This document shows, one piece after another, positions 7,568 to 14,090 of a stretch of DNA of 64,000 nucleotides. The stretch is from a virus. Location: positions 1 to 64,000 of the IMG/VR virus record IMGVR_UViG_3300005842_000001. One strand, written 5' to 3'. The translations under genes and the position numbers were made by a program. Under the pieces are notes generated by a model, which ran no database searches, was not told the origin of the DNA, and saw only the letters and a list, made by a program, of their open reading frames with translations. The number at the start of each line of letters is the position of its first letter. The first letter of the stretch is position 1.

Positions 7568-7765
7568 AGTGACAGAAAAATTGTAGATGCTCTCACGACC
7601 ATCACCAGTAATCAAGAGGCGCGCAGGAAATCAACCATAGATCGCCACGAGAAACAATGCAAGCAACGGGAAGCTATCGCATTCTTGTGGGGCGTGATCG
7701 GCGGATTGCTGCTAGGCATGGCTGTTGCTTTGATGGCGTGGATGTACAGCGACTCTCACCGGTAA
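7565..7765 (+). CDS. Single-pass membrane protein, 66 aa
   Basis: A basic, probably cytoplasmic N-terminal half is followed by one strong transmembrane segment (AFLWGVIGGLLLGMAVALMAW) and a short tail. The start lies in the repeated cassette. It could be a spanin-like or regulatory membrane protein; nothing specific is seen. Confidence 0.6.
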   Translation: MSDRKIVDALTTITSNQEARRKSTIDRHEKQCKQREAIAFLWGVIGGLLLGMAVALMAWMYSDSHR

Positions 7766-7801
7766 TGAAACATAAGGTTTTTTATCAGACGGAGAGCAGT
7801 G

Positions 7802-8026
7802 ATGTTGAAAAGAGAGTCACCTGTGATCGGGATAGTTCTTCAGGAAATACTTGACGGGTGCAACGACTGCGGGAGCAAGATGAGTCCTGGGGCTGGATGC
7901 AATGCTCACGCCAGCCTAATCGACCACATCATTGTTGCCCCGAATAAATGGATCGACGAGAAGACAGGAAAGTTAAAAGGAACGGTCGAAGACATGACGA
8001 AGCTGGCGAACGAAACAGAACTTTAA
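7802..8026 (+). CDS. Hypothetical protein with Cys motif, 74 aa
   Basis: Start ATG 7802 follows ACGGAGAGCAGTG. CNDCGSK near residue 21 plus a further Cys suggests a metal site. The junction to the next gene is another TAACCGGAG type. Function unknown. Confidence 0.55.
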   Translation: MLKRESPVIGIVLQEILDGCNDCGSKMSPGAGCNAHASLIDHIIVAPNKWIDEKTGKLKGTVEDMTKLANETEL

Positions 8027-8037
8027 CCGGAGCGAAC

Positions 8038-8586
8038 ATGAAAGAACCTTGGATTCAAACGTACACAGGCAAGCAATTCAGCTATCTTGAGGCTTCTGCC
8101 GATCAGATCAGCATTGAAGACATTGCCAGATCATTGTCACACCTGTGTAGGTTTACTGGCCATTGCAAAACCTTCTATTCAGTTGCACAGCATTCTGTTC
8201 TTGTGAGCCAAAAGACACACAACCCATTCTTTGGATTGATGCACGATGCCGACGAAGCCTACACCGGGGATATGAATAGGCCGTTGAAGCATTTTCTTGG
8301 GGCTGGATCGTTCTTCGAGAGGGCAGCCAATACAGCTTGGTATGCGATTCGAGACAAGTTCCCATTGCTGAAAGAAGTGACGCCAGATGAAGAGGCTGAT
8401 TGCAAGAAAGTAGACTTGAGGATGCTTGTCACAGAATCCTATGAGTTGCTCCTAAACGGCCCGCACCCTGACTGGCAGATCAACAAGTTCACTCATCCAC
8501 GGTACGACGGCGAGATAACACCGTGGCTGCCTGACTATGCAATGCGCAGGTTCCTTGATCGGTTCAATGAACTGAATGCAACATAA
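8038..8586 (+). CDS. HD-domain phosphohydrolase
   Basis: The 182-residue protein contains HCKTFYSVAQHSVLVS (about residues 42-57, metal ligand H52) and LMHDADEAYTGDMNRPLK (H69-D70). These are the signature motifs of the YfbR-like HD nucleotidase/phosphohydrolase group common in phages and bacteria. The likely role is hydrolysis of a nucleotide or nucleoside phosphate in phage nucleotide metabolism; the substrate is unknown. The start at 8038 follows CCGGAGCGAAC. The motifs are intact, so an active enzyme is expected. Confidence 0.85.
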   Translation: MKEPWIQTYTGKQFSYLEASADQISIEDIARSLSHLCRFTGHCKTFYSVAQHSVLVSQKTHNPFFGLMHDADEAYTGDMNRPLKHFLGAGSFFERAANTAWYAIRDKFPLLKEVTPDEEADCKKVDLRMLVTESYELLLNGPHPDWQINKFTHPRYDGEITPWLPDYAMRRFLDRFNELNAT

Positions 8587-8602
8587 TCCTAATTATCAGA
8601 CG

Positions 8603-9055
8603 ATGCTCAAACCAAGACCTACAACCCTGAAAGAAGCCAATGCCTTTGTGGGCGAAGAACACAGGCATCACCCGCCTGTTGCCGGTCACAGATGGAGCAT
8701 GGGCTGCAAGGCAGAAAGCAAACTGGTAGGCGTTGTCATTGTTGGACGGGCAGTTGCAAGACAGACTGACCAGTATGAGGTGGCAGAGGTTACTAGACTG
8801 GCGACTAACGGACACCGCAACGCCTGTTCGTTCCTCTACGCCAGAGCGACACACATTGCCCGGCTAATGGGCTTTAGAAGCATTCAGACTTTCACACTAG
8901 CCAGCGAATCAGGATCGAGCATCAAAGCCCTAAAGGAACTTGGGTGGAAATGTCTTGGGCCAACGAAAGATGGCGGGTGGAAGACTAGAAGCGGAAGGCG
9001 CGACCAGCTTGAAGAAAAAACGATCAAGTGGGAATGCCTTCTCAATGATACATAA
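8603..9055 (+). CDS. XF1762-like GNAT-related protein
   Basis: The segment EANAFVGEEHRHHPPVAGHR, then VIVGRAVARQTD and EVTRLATNGHRNACSFLYA, matches the pattern of the XF1762 family, a GNAT-like phage/plasmid protein group of unknown substrate. Start 8603 gives MLKPRPTTLKEA, the family-like N-terminus; ATG 8576, overlapping the previous stop, is an alternative. Acetyltransferase activity is not established. Confidence 0.75.
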   Translation: MLKPRPTTLKEANAFVGEEHRHHPPVAGHRWSMGCKAESKLVGVVIVGRAVARQTDQYEVAEVTRLATNGHRNACSFLYARATHIARLMGFRSIQTFTLASESGSSIKALKELGWKCLGPTKDGGWKTRSGRRDQLEEKTIKWECLLNDT

Positions 9056-9077
9056 GCAAACTTATAGGACGTAACAC

Positions 9078-9323
9078 ATGAGCAAGGGGTACTTTGTGGC
9101 GCTCGAAAGCGAATCGAAACACCTGGAAAACAGAAACGCTGAACAGATCGCCAAAGAAAAAACAAAACTGATTGCACTGGCTGACAAGCTCATCCACATG
9201 AGCAACGGATTGTCATCTGAGCAGCGGGAAGACGTGATAGCAATCGCTGTCGAGTTCTATCCGCTTGCTCAGTACGTCATAGAGTCTTTGAAGGAACAAC
9301 CCCGGCCAGTGGCATCGTGTTGA
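9078..9323 (+). CDS. Helical hypothetical protein, 81 aa
   Basis: Starts after TATAGGACGTAACAC. Long charged helix (KHLENRNAEQIAKEKTKL), then an amphipathic helix. Function unknown. Confidence 0.55.
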   Translation: MSKGYFVALESESKHLENRNAEQIAKEKTKLIALADKLIHMSNGLSSEQREDVIAIAVEFYPLAQYVIESLKEQPRPVASC

Positions 9324-9417
9324 TGCAACTGACAAGACTGCTATGCTTTTCTGTGAAGCAAAACGGGATGCCAGTTACGGAAACACTGGCCTGGGTTACT
9401 TTTGAAAGGGTATCGAC

Positions 9418-9624
9418 ATGGCACGGGTTCGCTTAATCGTTCTGGTCAGCTTCATTCGACTGATTTCAATCATGCTCTCCGCTTCGTTTATCACTGGCGC
9501 TGGCATGCTGTTCTGGTGGCATCCTATCGCTGCTGTCTATGTGGGGTCGTGGCTAATCGGATTTATCGCCCTTGGTGTGATTGCCATCGCTGTTGACAAC
9601 GAAGCCAAGCAGCAAAAGAAATAG
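9418..9624 (+). CDS. Two-segment membrane protein, 68 aa
   Basis: Two hydrophobic stretches (about 6-34 and 38-58), then a charged tail NEAKQQKK. ATG 9418 follows GAAAGGGTATCGAC. The overlapping frame from 9402 is a shadow. Its stop lies just before a promoter-like element. Confidence 0.6.
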   Translation: MARVRLIVLVSFIRLISIMLSASFITGAGMLFWWHPIAAVYVGSWLIGFIALGVIAIAVDNEAKQQKK

Positions 9625-9627
9625 CTC

Positions 9628-9656
9628 TTGCAAGTTGATCGATTGAAGCATATATC
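9628..9656 (+). promoter_or_regulatory. Promoter-like element TTGCAA-N17-TATATC
   Basis: TTGCAA 9628-9633 and TATATC 9651-9656. The -10 region GCATATATCTATTGTCA is identical to that at 16173-16189. It lies after a stop codon and upstream of gene 9683. A near-consensus sigma70-type promoter by spacing; function inferred from the three matching copies. Confidence 0.65.
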
Positions 9657-9682
9657 TATTGTCATCATCAAGGAATGATTCG

Positions 9683-9907
9683 ATGAAGAAAAAGCCAAGC
9701 GTGATCAAGCCGCCGACGTGGTGCAGCCACCCAACTGACCAGATTCTTGATGAAGACAAGAAGGATCGGGTAATGCGATGCGTTTATTGTGGCGATCCAA
9801 TTATTTCATTCGATCAGTTTGATAAATGGAAAGGATTATTGCCCGGCTTATTTGTCAGTCGTTTTATGTATAGCTTCCACACCGCCATTGCTCGAATTGA
9901 GTTCTGA
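9683..9907 (+). CDS. Hypothetical CxxC protein, 74 aa
   Basis: ATG 9683 follows AAGGAATGATTCG. CSHPTDQ and CVYCGDP form a possible zinc site. The second half is Phe-rich and moderately hydrophobic. First gene after the 9628 promoter element. Confidence 0.55.
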   Translation: MKKKPSVIKPPTWCSHPTDQILDEDKKDRVMRCVYCGDPIISFDQFDKWKGLLPGLFVSRFMYSFHTAIARIEF

Positions 9908-9909
9908 TC

Positions 9910-10197
9910 ATGACTGAAGAAACAATGGTAGCACGTCTCAGAGCGTTCGCAGATCGTCAAGGCATCAAGCTAAAAAGCTGGCATGGTGTCTATAAAGACA
10001 AAGCAGACAAGATCACGAGAATTGAAATAGCTCTTGCTTCTAATCTTGGCGATGCTGCTGCTCAGGCTATCGAATGGCAGACGATCAGACCGCACAGAGT
10101 AAGATTGCTCTCCTGGGTAAAAGGCCGAACTACCGAAGTCGGTGGCGTTTCTCTATGTGAGACATTCGGACACAAGGAACGATCAGATGAAGAATAA
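9910..10197 (+). CDS. Hypothetical protein, 95 aa
   Basis: Starts two bases after the preceding stop. It overlaps the next gene start by 11 bases. Mixed alpha/beta composition, no motif recognised. Confidence 0.55.
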   Translation: MTEETMVARLRAFADRQGIKLKSWHGVYKDKADKITRIEIALASNLGDAAAQAIEWQTIRPHRVRLLSWVKGRTTEVGGVSLCETFGHKERSDEE

Positions 10198-10378
10198 CAT
10201 CCCCAAGAAGATCGTGGCGGCGATCATCAATGAATTGACCGACCGAGTTGGACTCAGGCAGGCGATTGAAGACATTGACCGAGACACCTACGAAGAGCTT
10301 CAAGAAGAACTTGAGCGAATCGTTGACACAATTCTAACCAAAGCACAAAGGAACAAAAAACATGGGCGCAGCAACTAA
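10187..10378 (+). CDS. Hypothetical protein, 63 aa
   Basis: ATG 10187 follows AAGGAACGATCAG. Helical (AIEDIDRDTYEELQEELERI). Its 3' end overlaps the orphan DUF5131 start at 10362. Confidence 0.55.
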   Translation: MKNNIPKKIVAAIINELTDRVGLRQAIEDIDRDTYEELQEELERIVDTILTKAQRNKKHGRSN

Positions 10379-10412
10379 GATCGAGTGGACAGATATAGAT
10401 GCCACCAACTGA
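10362..10412 (+). pseudogene. Orphan DUF5131 N-terminus (16 codons), left of the HNH gene
   Basis: The frame MGAATKIEWTDIDATN followed by TGA has its own SD (AAAGGAACAAAAAAC). MG...KIEWTD is the usual start of DUF5131/Gp37-Gp68 proteins, and the intact DUF5131 gene downstream begins MGRETGIEWCNHTFN. The short frame therefore looks like the former start of a DUF5131 gene, cut off by insertion of the HNH gene. It may now serve as a leader peptide: the HNH ATG (10399) lies inside it. Confidence 0.6.
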
Positions 10413-10797
10413 CAATAAGAAACTTGCTCGATACAAGGTCAACTTGGAAGTCATGACGGGAAGAATGACTAATCCAAATGATCTGAACTGTGTCGATTGT
10501 GGTCACAAGGGAAATGATCGAAGACATGAATATGATCATCACCTTGGCTATGATGTATCTCATCACTTAGACGTTGAGGCAGTATGCACAATTTGTCATC
10601 ACAAGAGAGATTGCCCAAAGGCGAATCAGACTCATTGCATTCATGGACACCTATTCGATTCAGCCAACACGATCATCAAAAGTAACGGCATGAGACAGTG
10701 CCGTGAATGTCGAAAAGCATTTGACAAGAAACGTGGAAGAGATGCTGCCTTCTGGCGAGCATACAGAGCTAAAAGGAGAAGCCGTTATGGGCCGTGA
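10399..10797 (+). CDS. HNH homing endonuclease
   Basis: The 132-residue protein has CVDCGHKGNDRRHEYDHHLG and VCTICHHKRD, an HNH nuclease core with two CxxC pairs. The C-terminal module CIHGHLFDSANTI with CRECRKAFDKKRGR is typical of phage HNH endonucleases. The start lies inside the orphan DUF5131 leader. The 3' end overlaps the intact DUF5131 start and contributes its AAAGGAG SD. This is a free-standing homing-type enzyme; the cleavage site is unknown but probably lies in the DUF5131 start of empty alleles. Confidence 0.8.
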   Translation: MPPTDNKKLARYKVNLEVMTGRMTNPNDLNCVDCGHKGNDRRHEYDHHLGYDVSHHLDVEAVCTICHHKRDCPKANQTHCIHGHLFDSANTIIKSNGMRQCRECRKAFDKKRGRDAAFWRAYRAKRRSRYGP

Positions 10798-11767
10798 AAC
10801 AGGAATTGAATGGTGCAACCATACCTTTAATTGTTGGATTGGTTGCGAGAAAGTCAGCCCAGCATGTACCAACTGCTATGCCGAGAACTCGACACCGGTT
10901 CGGGTGGCAGCCACCAAGTTCAGTCTGAAGCTCTGGGGCGCTGAGTCAACTGGCGCTGTCAGACGGGTGGCATCTGAAGCGATGTGGAAAGAGCCAGTGA
11001 AATGGAACAAAGAAGCACAGAAGCTCGGAGTCAGGCGTAAAGTGTTCTGTGCTTCGCTGGCAGACGTGTTTGAAGACTACAATGGTCCGATAACAACGCA
11101 TGAAGGAGTTCAGTTGTTCAAATTGGCCGATGGATCGATTGGGCCTCTTCCCGATGACGTAACGGTCTACAGTGACACGATCAAGCCGTTGACACTGACT
11201 GACATCAGACAACGCCTTTTTTCTCTAATCGATTCAACCCCTCACCTTGACTGGCTCTTGCTTACGAAGCGCCCAGAGAACGTACAGAAGCTCTGGCCGT
11301 TTGGTTGGTACTCTGATGAGTTCAGTTGGTCGAACGTCTGGATGGGAATCACTGTCGAGAATCAAAAGTATCTGGACGAACGCTTGCCCCATTTGCTCAG
11401 CATTCCTGCTGTCGTGAGATGGCTCAGTATCGAGCCAATGCTTGGGCCGATGCGATTGCCTTTCGGCAAGGTCTGGTGTCGTGCATGCAATCGCTATGAA
11501 GAGAAGTTGTGTATGGATCATGGTTCGCCTTGCTTCATTGGTCAGGCTTCAGCTACTGACCTGATTGATTGGGCCATTGTCGGCGGTGAAAGCGGTGATC
11601 ATCGTAGGTCAATGAACCTCGACGATGCGCGCAGTCTTAGAGAACAATGCAAAGCAGCAGGCATTGCTTACTTTTTCAAACAAGTTGATAAGGTGATTGC
11701 TGTCCCGTCTGATCTTGAAATCAGGCAGTTTCCAAAAAGTGTTTACGTCGATTCCTTGGTGCATTGA
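10787..11767 (+). CDS. DUF5131 (phage Gp37/Gp68) family protein
   Basis: IEWCNHTFNCWIGCEKVSPACTNCYAE at residues about 6-32 carries the Cys cluster diagnostic of DUF5131, followed by LLTKRPENV, IWMGITVEN-like VWMGITVEN, LSIEPMLGP and DWAIVGGESG. All are hallmarks of the family. The Cys cluster resembles that of radical-SAM enzymes, but the biochemical role is not settled. ATG 10787 follows AAAAGGAGAAGCCGTT, which lies inside the HNH gene. The 3' end overlaps a convergent LAGLIDADG gene by 47 bases, so the gene is bracketed by two endonuclease genes. Confidence 0.85.
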   Translation: MGRETGIEWCNHTFNCWIGCEKVSPACTNCYAENSTPVRVAATKFSLKLWGAESTGAVRRVASEAMWKEPVKWNKEAQKLGVRRKVFCASLADVFEDYNGPITTHEGVQLFKLADGSIGPLPDDVTVYSDTIKPLTLTDIRQRLFSLIDSTPHLDWLLLTKRPENVQKLWPFGWYSDEFSWSNVWMGITVENQKYLDERLPHLLSIPAVVRWLSIEPMLGPMRLPFGKVWCRACNRYEEKLCMDHGSPCFIGQASATDLIDWAIVGGESGDHRRSMNLDDARSLREQCKAAGIAYFFKQVDKVIAVPSDLEIRQFPKSVYVDSLVH

Positions 11768-12221
11768 GACGTGTGACCTTCTCCCAAAGTGCATGACGTT
11801 TTTTCGACAAAGCCGCTGGCACACGGTATGGCGGCTTCTGAGTTTTTTTTATTTTAATCCAGTCACTACGAATCATTCTAATCAGCTTCAGCGCCATGAC
11901 CGCTTGCTTTCCCTTGTATCTAAGATACGGCATTATAGCCACTAATGCCTTTTCGGCATTCTTCCCATCAGCGTACCACGTCTCTGTTTTCTTGTGGTTC
12001 TTATTCTTCGGAGTGTAACTATATATACTCCCGCCAAAATGCTTTTTCAGAAGATCATGAACTTTCCTGCCAGACGTTCCAATGAACCCCATTTTGGCGA
12101 TGTAATAGATCGGATGGCTACCGTACCGTTTGCCGACAGTCCTCTTGAGTCTGCCAATTGTGATGAATCCATCGGCGTCGATTGCGCCAGCAAAATAAGC
12201 ATAGACAAGTTTGTTGTTCAT
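11721..12221 (-). CDS. LAGLIDADG homing endonuclease (minus strand)
   Basis: The 166-residue protein starts MNNKLVYAYFAGAIDADGFI, a clear single LAGLIDADG motif, with a second hydrophobic-helix region (AEKALVAIMPYLRYKGKQA) and a basic C-terminus. Size fits a single-motif enzyme that acts as a homodimer. It is convergent with DUF5131 and overlaps its last 47 bases. No strong SD is seen upstream of ATG 12221. One of only a few minus-strand genes in the window, as expected for an invading element. Confidence 0.85.
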   Translation of the reverse strand: MNNKLVYAYFAGAIDADGFITIGRLKRTVGKRYGSHPIYYIAKMGFIGTSGRKVHDLLKKHFGGSIYSYTPKNKNHKKTETWYADGKNAEKALVAIMPYLRYKGKQAVMALKLIRMIRSDWIKIKKTQKPPYRVPAALSKKRHALWEKVTRLNAPRNRRKHFLETA

Positions 12222-12266
12222 CGATACAGTCTATTAGTGGGGTGAGTAGAAACAAGGAGCAGTCTC

Positions 12267-12791
12267 GTGTCTTCGATTATTCTGCGGGAAGTGCCTAAAG
12301 CCATTGCTGTTGATGAAACGAAAAGCAGGGCGACATTTTCACCGTGTCGCCTTTATCGTTATGAACTCTTCAGGCAGTGGGGCGGTAACTCACTGAACGC
12401 TGTCATGTTTATCGGATTAAACCCATCGACTGCTGATGAAGTCAACAACGATCCAACTGTCAGGCGTTGCATGCGGTTCGCCTACGCTTGGGGCTTCGAT
12501 GCAATGTACATGATGAACGCCTACGCATTCAGAAGCACTGATCCAAAAGGTCTGAATCGTGCTGATGATCCAGTTGGGCCACGCAATGACCGATGGCTGA
12601 CTGATGCTCAGAGCTATTGCCATCTGGCGGTAGCATGTTGGGGCAATCATATCTGCGCTGATCGACATAAGCGGGTCATGCAGTTGTTCAGCTACTACAC
12701 GCTTCAATGCCTGGGCGTCAATGCGAACGGAACGCCAAAGCATCCACTCTACATCGCTCACAAAACACCACTCATCGATTTCAAGGGATGA
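12267..12791 (+). CDS. DUF1643 family protein
   Basis: Starts at GTG 12267 with AAGGAG eight bases upstream. Family features: CRLYRYELFRQWG, VMFIGLNPSTADEVNNDPTV, RRCMRFAYAWGFD, NAYAFRSTDPKGL, ACWGNH and CLGVNANGTPKHPLY. DUF1643 proteins are found in phages and bacteria; the function is unknown to me. It is full length (174 residues). Confidence 0.85.
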   Translation: MSSIILREVPKAIAVDETKSRATFSPCRLYRYELFRQWGGNSLNAVMFIGLNPSTADEVNNDPTVRRCMRFAYAWGFDAMYMMNAYAFRSTDPKGLNRADDPVGPRNDRWLTDAQSYCHLAVACWGNHICADRHKRVMQLFSYYTLQCLGVNANGTPKHPLYIAHKTPLIDFKG

Positions 12792-12793
12792 TC

Positions 12794-13153
12794 ATGAAAC
12801 CTGTTGCAACTGACACTCAGAAGCCAAAGATACCAGCGCCCCAGAGAGAGAAGATCAAGCCTAAACAGCCCTGGCAACATCGAGAGCAGTTGCTCGACTC
12901 TCTGCTGGTGTTCATGGCCGAATTGAAACCATTCTGGGATGTATGCTTTCAGATGGGCGTTGGCGGCATCATAGTCAGGGTTAGAAAGGTCGATACTGTC
13001 AACTCAGCAGTAAAGGTCAATGATCGATCTTGCATCATCCAGAAGCACGAGCTAGAGACACTGAGCAAGCTCTCGCCAGATGCCTATCGTGAGTTTGAAA
13101 TAAAGCTCATTCAAAACCTCAGAACGCTTGTCAGAGAGATTGAACTACAATAG
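12794..13153 (+). CDS. Hypothetical protein, 119 aa
   Basis: ATG 12794 follows AAGGGATGATC. Basic, Pro-rich N-terminus (KPKIPAPQREKIKPKQPWQ), then alpha/beta. Function unknown. Its last codons run into a TATATA element and a structured leader. Confidence 0.55.
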   Translation: MKPVATDTQKPKIPAPQREKIKPKQPWQHREQLLDSLLVFMAELKPFWDVCFQMGVGGIIVRVRKVDTVNSAVKVNDRSCIIQKHELETLSKLSPDAYREFEIKLIQNLRTLVREIELQ

Positions 13154-13156
13154 ATA
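13128..13156 (+). promoter_or_regulatory. Promoter-like element TTGTCA-N17-TAGATA
   Basis: TTGTCA 13128-13133 and TAGATA 13151-13156 (continuing TATAC). It overlaps the end of the preceding gene and lies directly upstream of an inverted-repeat leader. Inferred. Confidence 0.4.
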
Positions 13157-13163
13157 TATACTT

Positions 13164-13218
13164 GCTGTCGTGGTCGTTCGGGTATGAGTGTGGTTACCCA
13201 TCCGATGATCACGACAGC
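13164..13218 (+). promoter_or_regulatory. Inverted-repeat leader upstream of gene 13232
   Basis: GCTGTCGTG (13164-13172) and CACGACAGC (13210-13218) form a perfect 9-base outer stem. GGGTA (13180-13184) and TACCC (13195-13199) form an inner stem. It ends just before the TTGGAGAAAAT SD. Could be an RNA control element or a protein-binding palindrome. Confidence 0.5.
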
Positions 13219-13231
13219 AATTGGAGAAAAT

Positions 13232-13528
13232 ATGAGCAAGTATAATCGTCTGATCGGCACCGCAAAGAACACAACCGGCCACAAGGTTTCTGTTGACGTG
13301 TATGACGTGCTGGTGGCGTTCGCTGTTACTTGCCCTGCTCGACAGCATGCGATCAAAAAGCTACTCTGCGCTGGCATGCGTGGAGGCAAGTCAGAACTAC
13401 AAGACCTTCAGGAAGCTGGGCAATCGGTAGCACGAGCTATCGAACTGGTTGAGTCTTATTCAACGTGCAAACGAGACGAATTAAGTTCGCCTATCAGTAT
13501 GTCAGAGAATCGAGAGAACCCTTTATAG
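13232..13528 (+). CDS. Hypothetical protein, 98 aa
   Basis: ATG 13232 follows TTGGAGAAAAT. The frame is also open through the upstream inverted repeat from ATG 13184, but without an SD there. The protein contains GTAKNTTGHKVSVDVYDVL and a conserved-looking CPARQHAIKKLLCAGMRGGKS. This resembles a small phage family with a PxRQHAIKKLL-type helix; no function is known to me. Confidence 0.6.
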   Translation: MSKYNRLIGTAKNTTGHKVSVDVYDVLVAFAVTCPARQHAIKKLLCAGMRGGKSELQDLQEAGQSVARAIELVESYSTCKRDELSSPISMSENRENPL

Positions 13529-13542
13529 GAATGGGGTGGACG

Positions 13543-13932
13543 ATGCCGATAGCACTTGAGCAGCCGCCATACCGCAAGCGGAGATTCTACAAAGAGCATC
13601 GGGTAAAAATCTGGAAACGAGCCGGATCATTCGCTGTCAATCCGAGAGGCATTCTCACTCATCGTGTGAAGCACGTTGTTACCTATCTTGACGCCAATGG
13701 AGAAAATCGGCATCATCATGTCGATTACTGGTGTGGAAACGGCTGTTGCTTTGATGTTGGCTTTGAAAAAGAAGTGCTGACAGATAGCCCGCCAATAGAT
13801 CGCATGCTTTGCCATTTCTGTGAGAACAACGCGCAAGCGAAGGATCAACCGAATGCAGGCAAGTTGGCAGGGAGACACATTCACCGAGGCGTCTTGAAAG
13901 CTCACCAGGTTTGTTGCGGGGGCTGTAAATGA
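13543..13932 (+). CDS. Cys/His-rich hypothetical protein, 129 aa
   Basis: Start 13543 (MPIALEQPPYRKRRFY) chosen over 13531 for SD spacing (GGGGTGGACG). Contains CGNGCCFD, CHFCENN and a terminal CCGGCK, which suggests one or two metal sites. The basic N-terminal half may bind nucleic acid. Function unknown. Confidence 0.6.
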   Translation: MPIALEQPPYRKRRFYKEHRVKIWKRAGSFAVNPRGILTHRVKHVVTYLDANGENRHHHVDYWCGNGCCFDVGFEKEVLTDSPPIDRMLCHFCENNAQAKDQPNAGKLAGRHIHRGVLKAHQVCCGGCK

Positions 13933-14027
13933 CGATTCTAGAAACAGGCATGTTGGCATTCGTGTTAGTTGTTTCAGTTGCTCTGCTGATTCTGACAGTG
14001 CTGGCATTGTGGCTGAAAAGAAAATGA
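13929..14027 (+). CDS. Membrane mini-protein, 32 aa
   Basis: MTILETGMLAFVLVVSVALL continues as one long hydrophobic helix and ends WLKRK. It overlaps the preceding stop (TAAATGA) and has GCGGGGGC upstream. Consistent with a small single-pass membrane peptide. Confidence 0.5.
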   Translation: MTILETGMLAFVLVVSVALLILTVLALWLKRK

Positions 14028-14033
14028 TTGCTA

Positions 14034-14062
14034 TTGCAAATGCTCCCTAGCAAGCATATATC
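14034..14062 (+). promoter_or_regulatory. Promoter-like element TTGCAA-N17-TATATC
   Basis: TTGCAA 14034-14039 and TATATC 14057-14062. It belongs to the same class as 9628 and 16154. The -10 element sits in the centre of the 14043-14081 palindrome, upstream of the DnaQ-like gene. Confidence 0.65.
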
Positions 14063-14081
14063 TATATGCTACGCTAGGGAG
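14043..14081 (+). promoter_or_regulatory. 39-base palindrome pairing anti-SD with the DnaQ SD
   Basis: Outer arms CTCCCTAGC (14043-14051) and GCTAGGGAG (14073-14081) are perfect complements. The inner part AGCATATATCTATATGCT is itself nearly palindromic. GGGAG is the SD of the gene at 14091. The promoter -10 lies in the centre, so a transcript started there would lack the left arm. Confidence 0.7.
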
Positions 14082-14090
14082 TTCTCTTTC

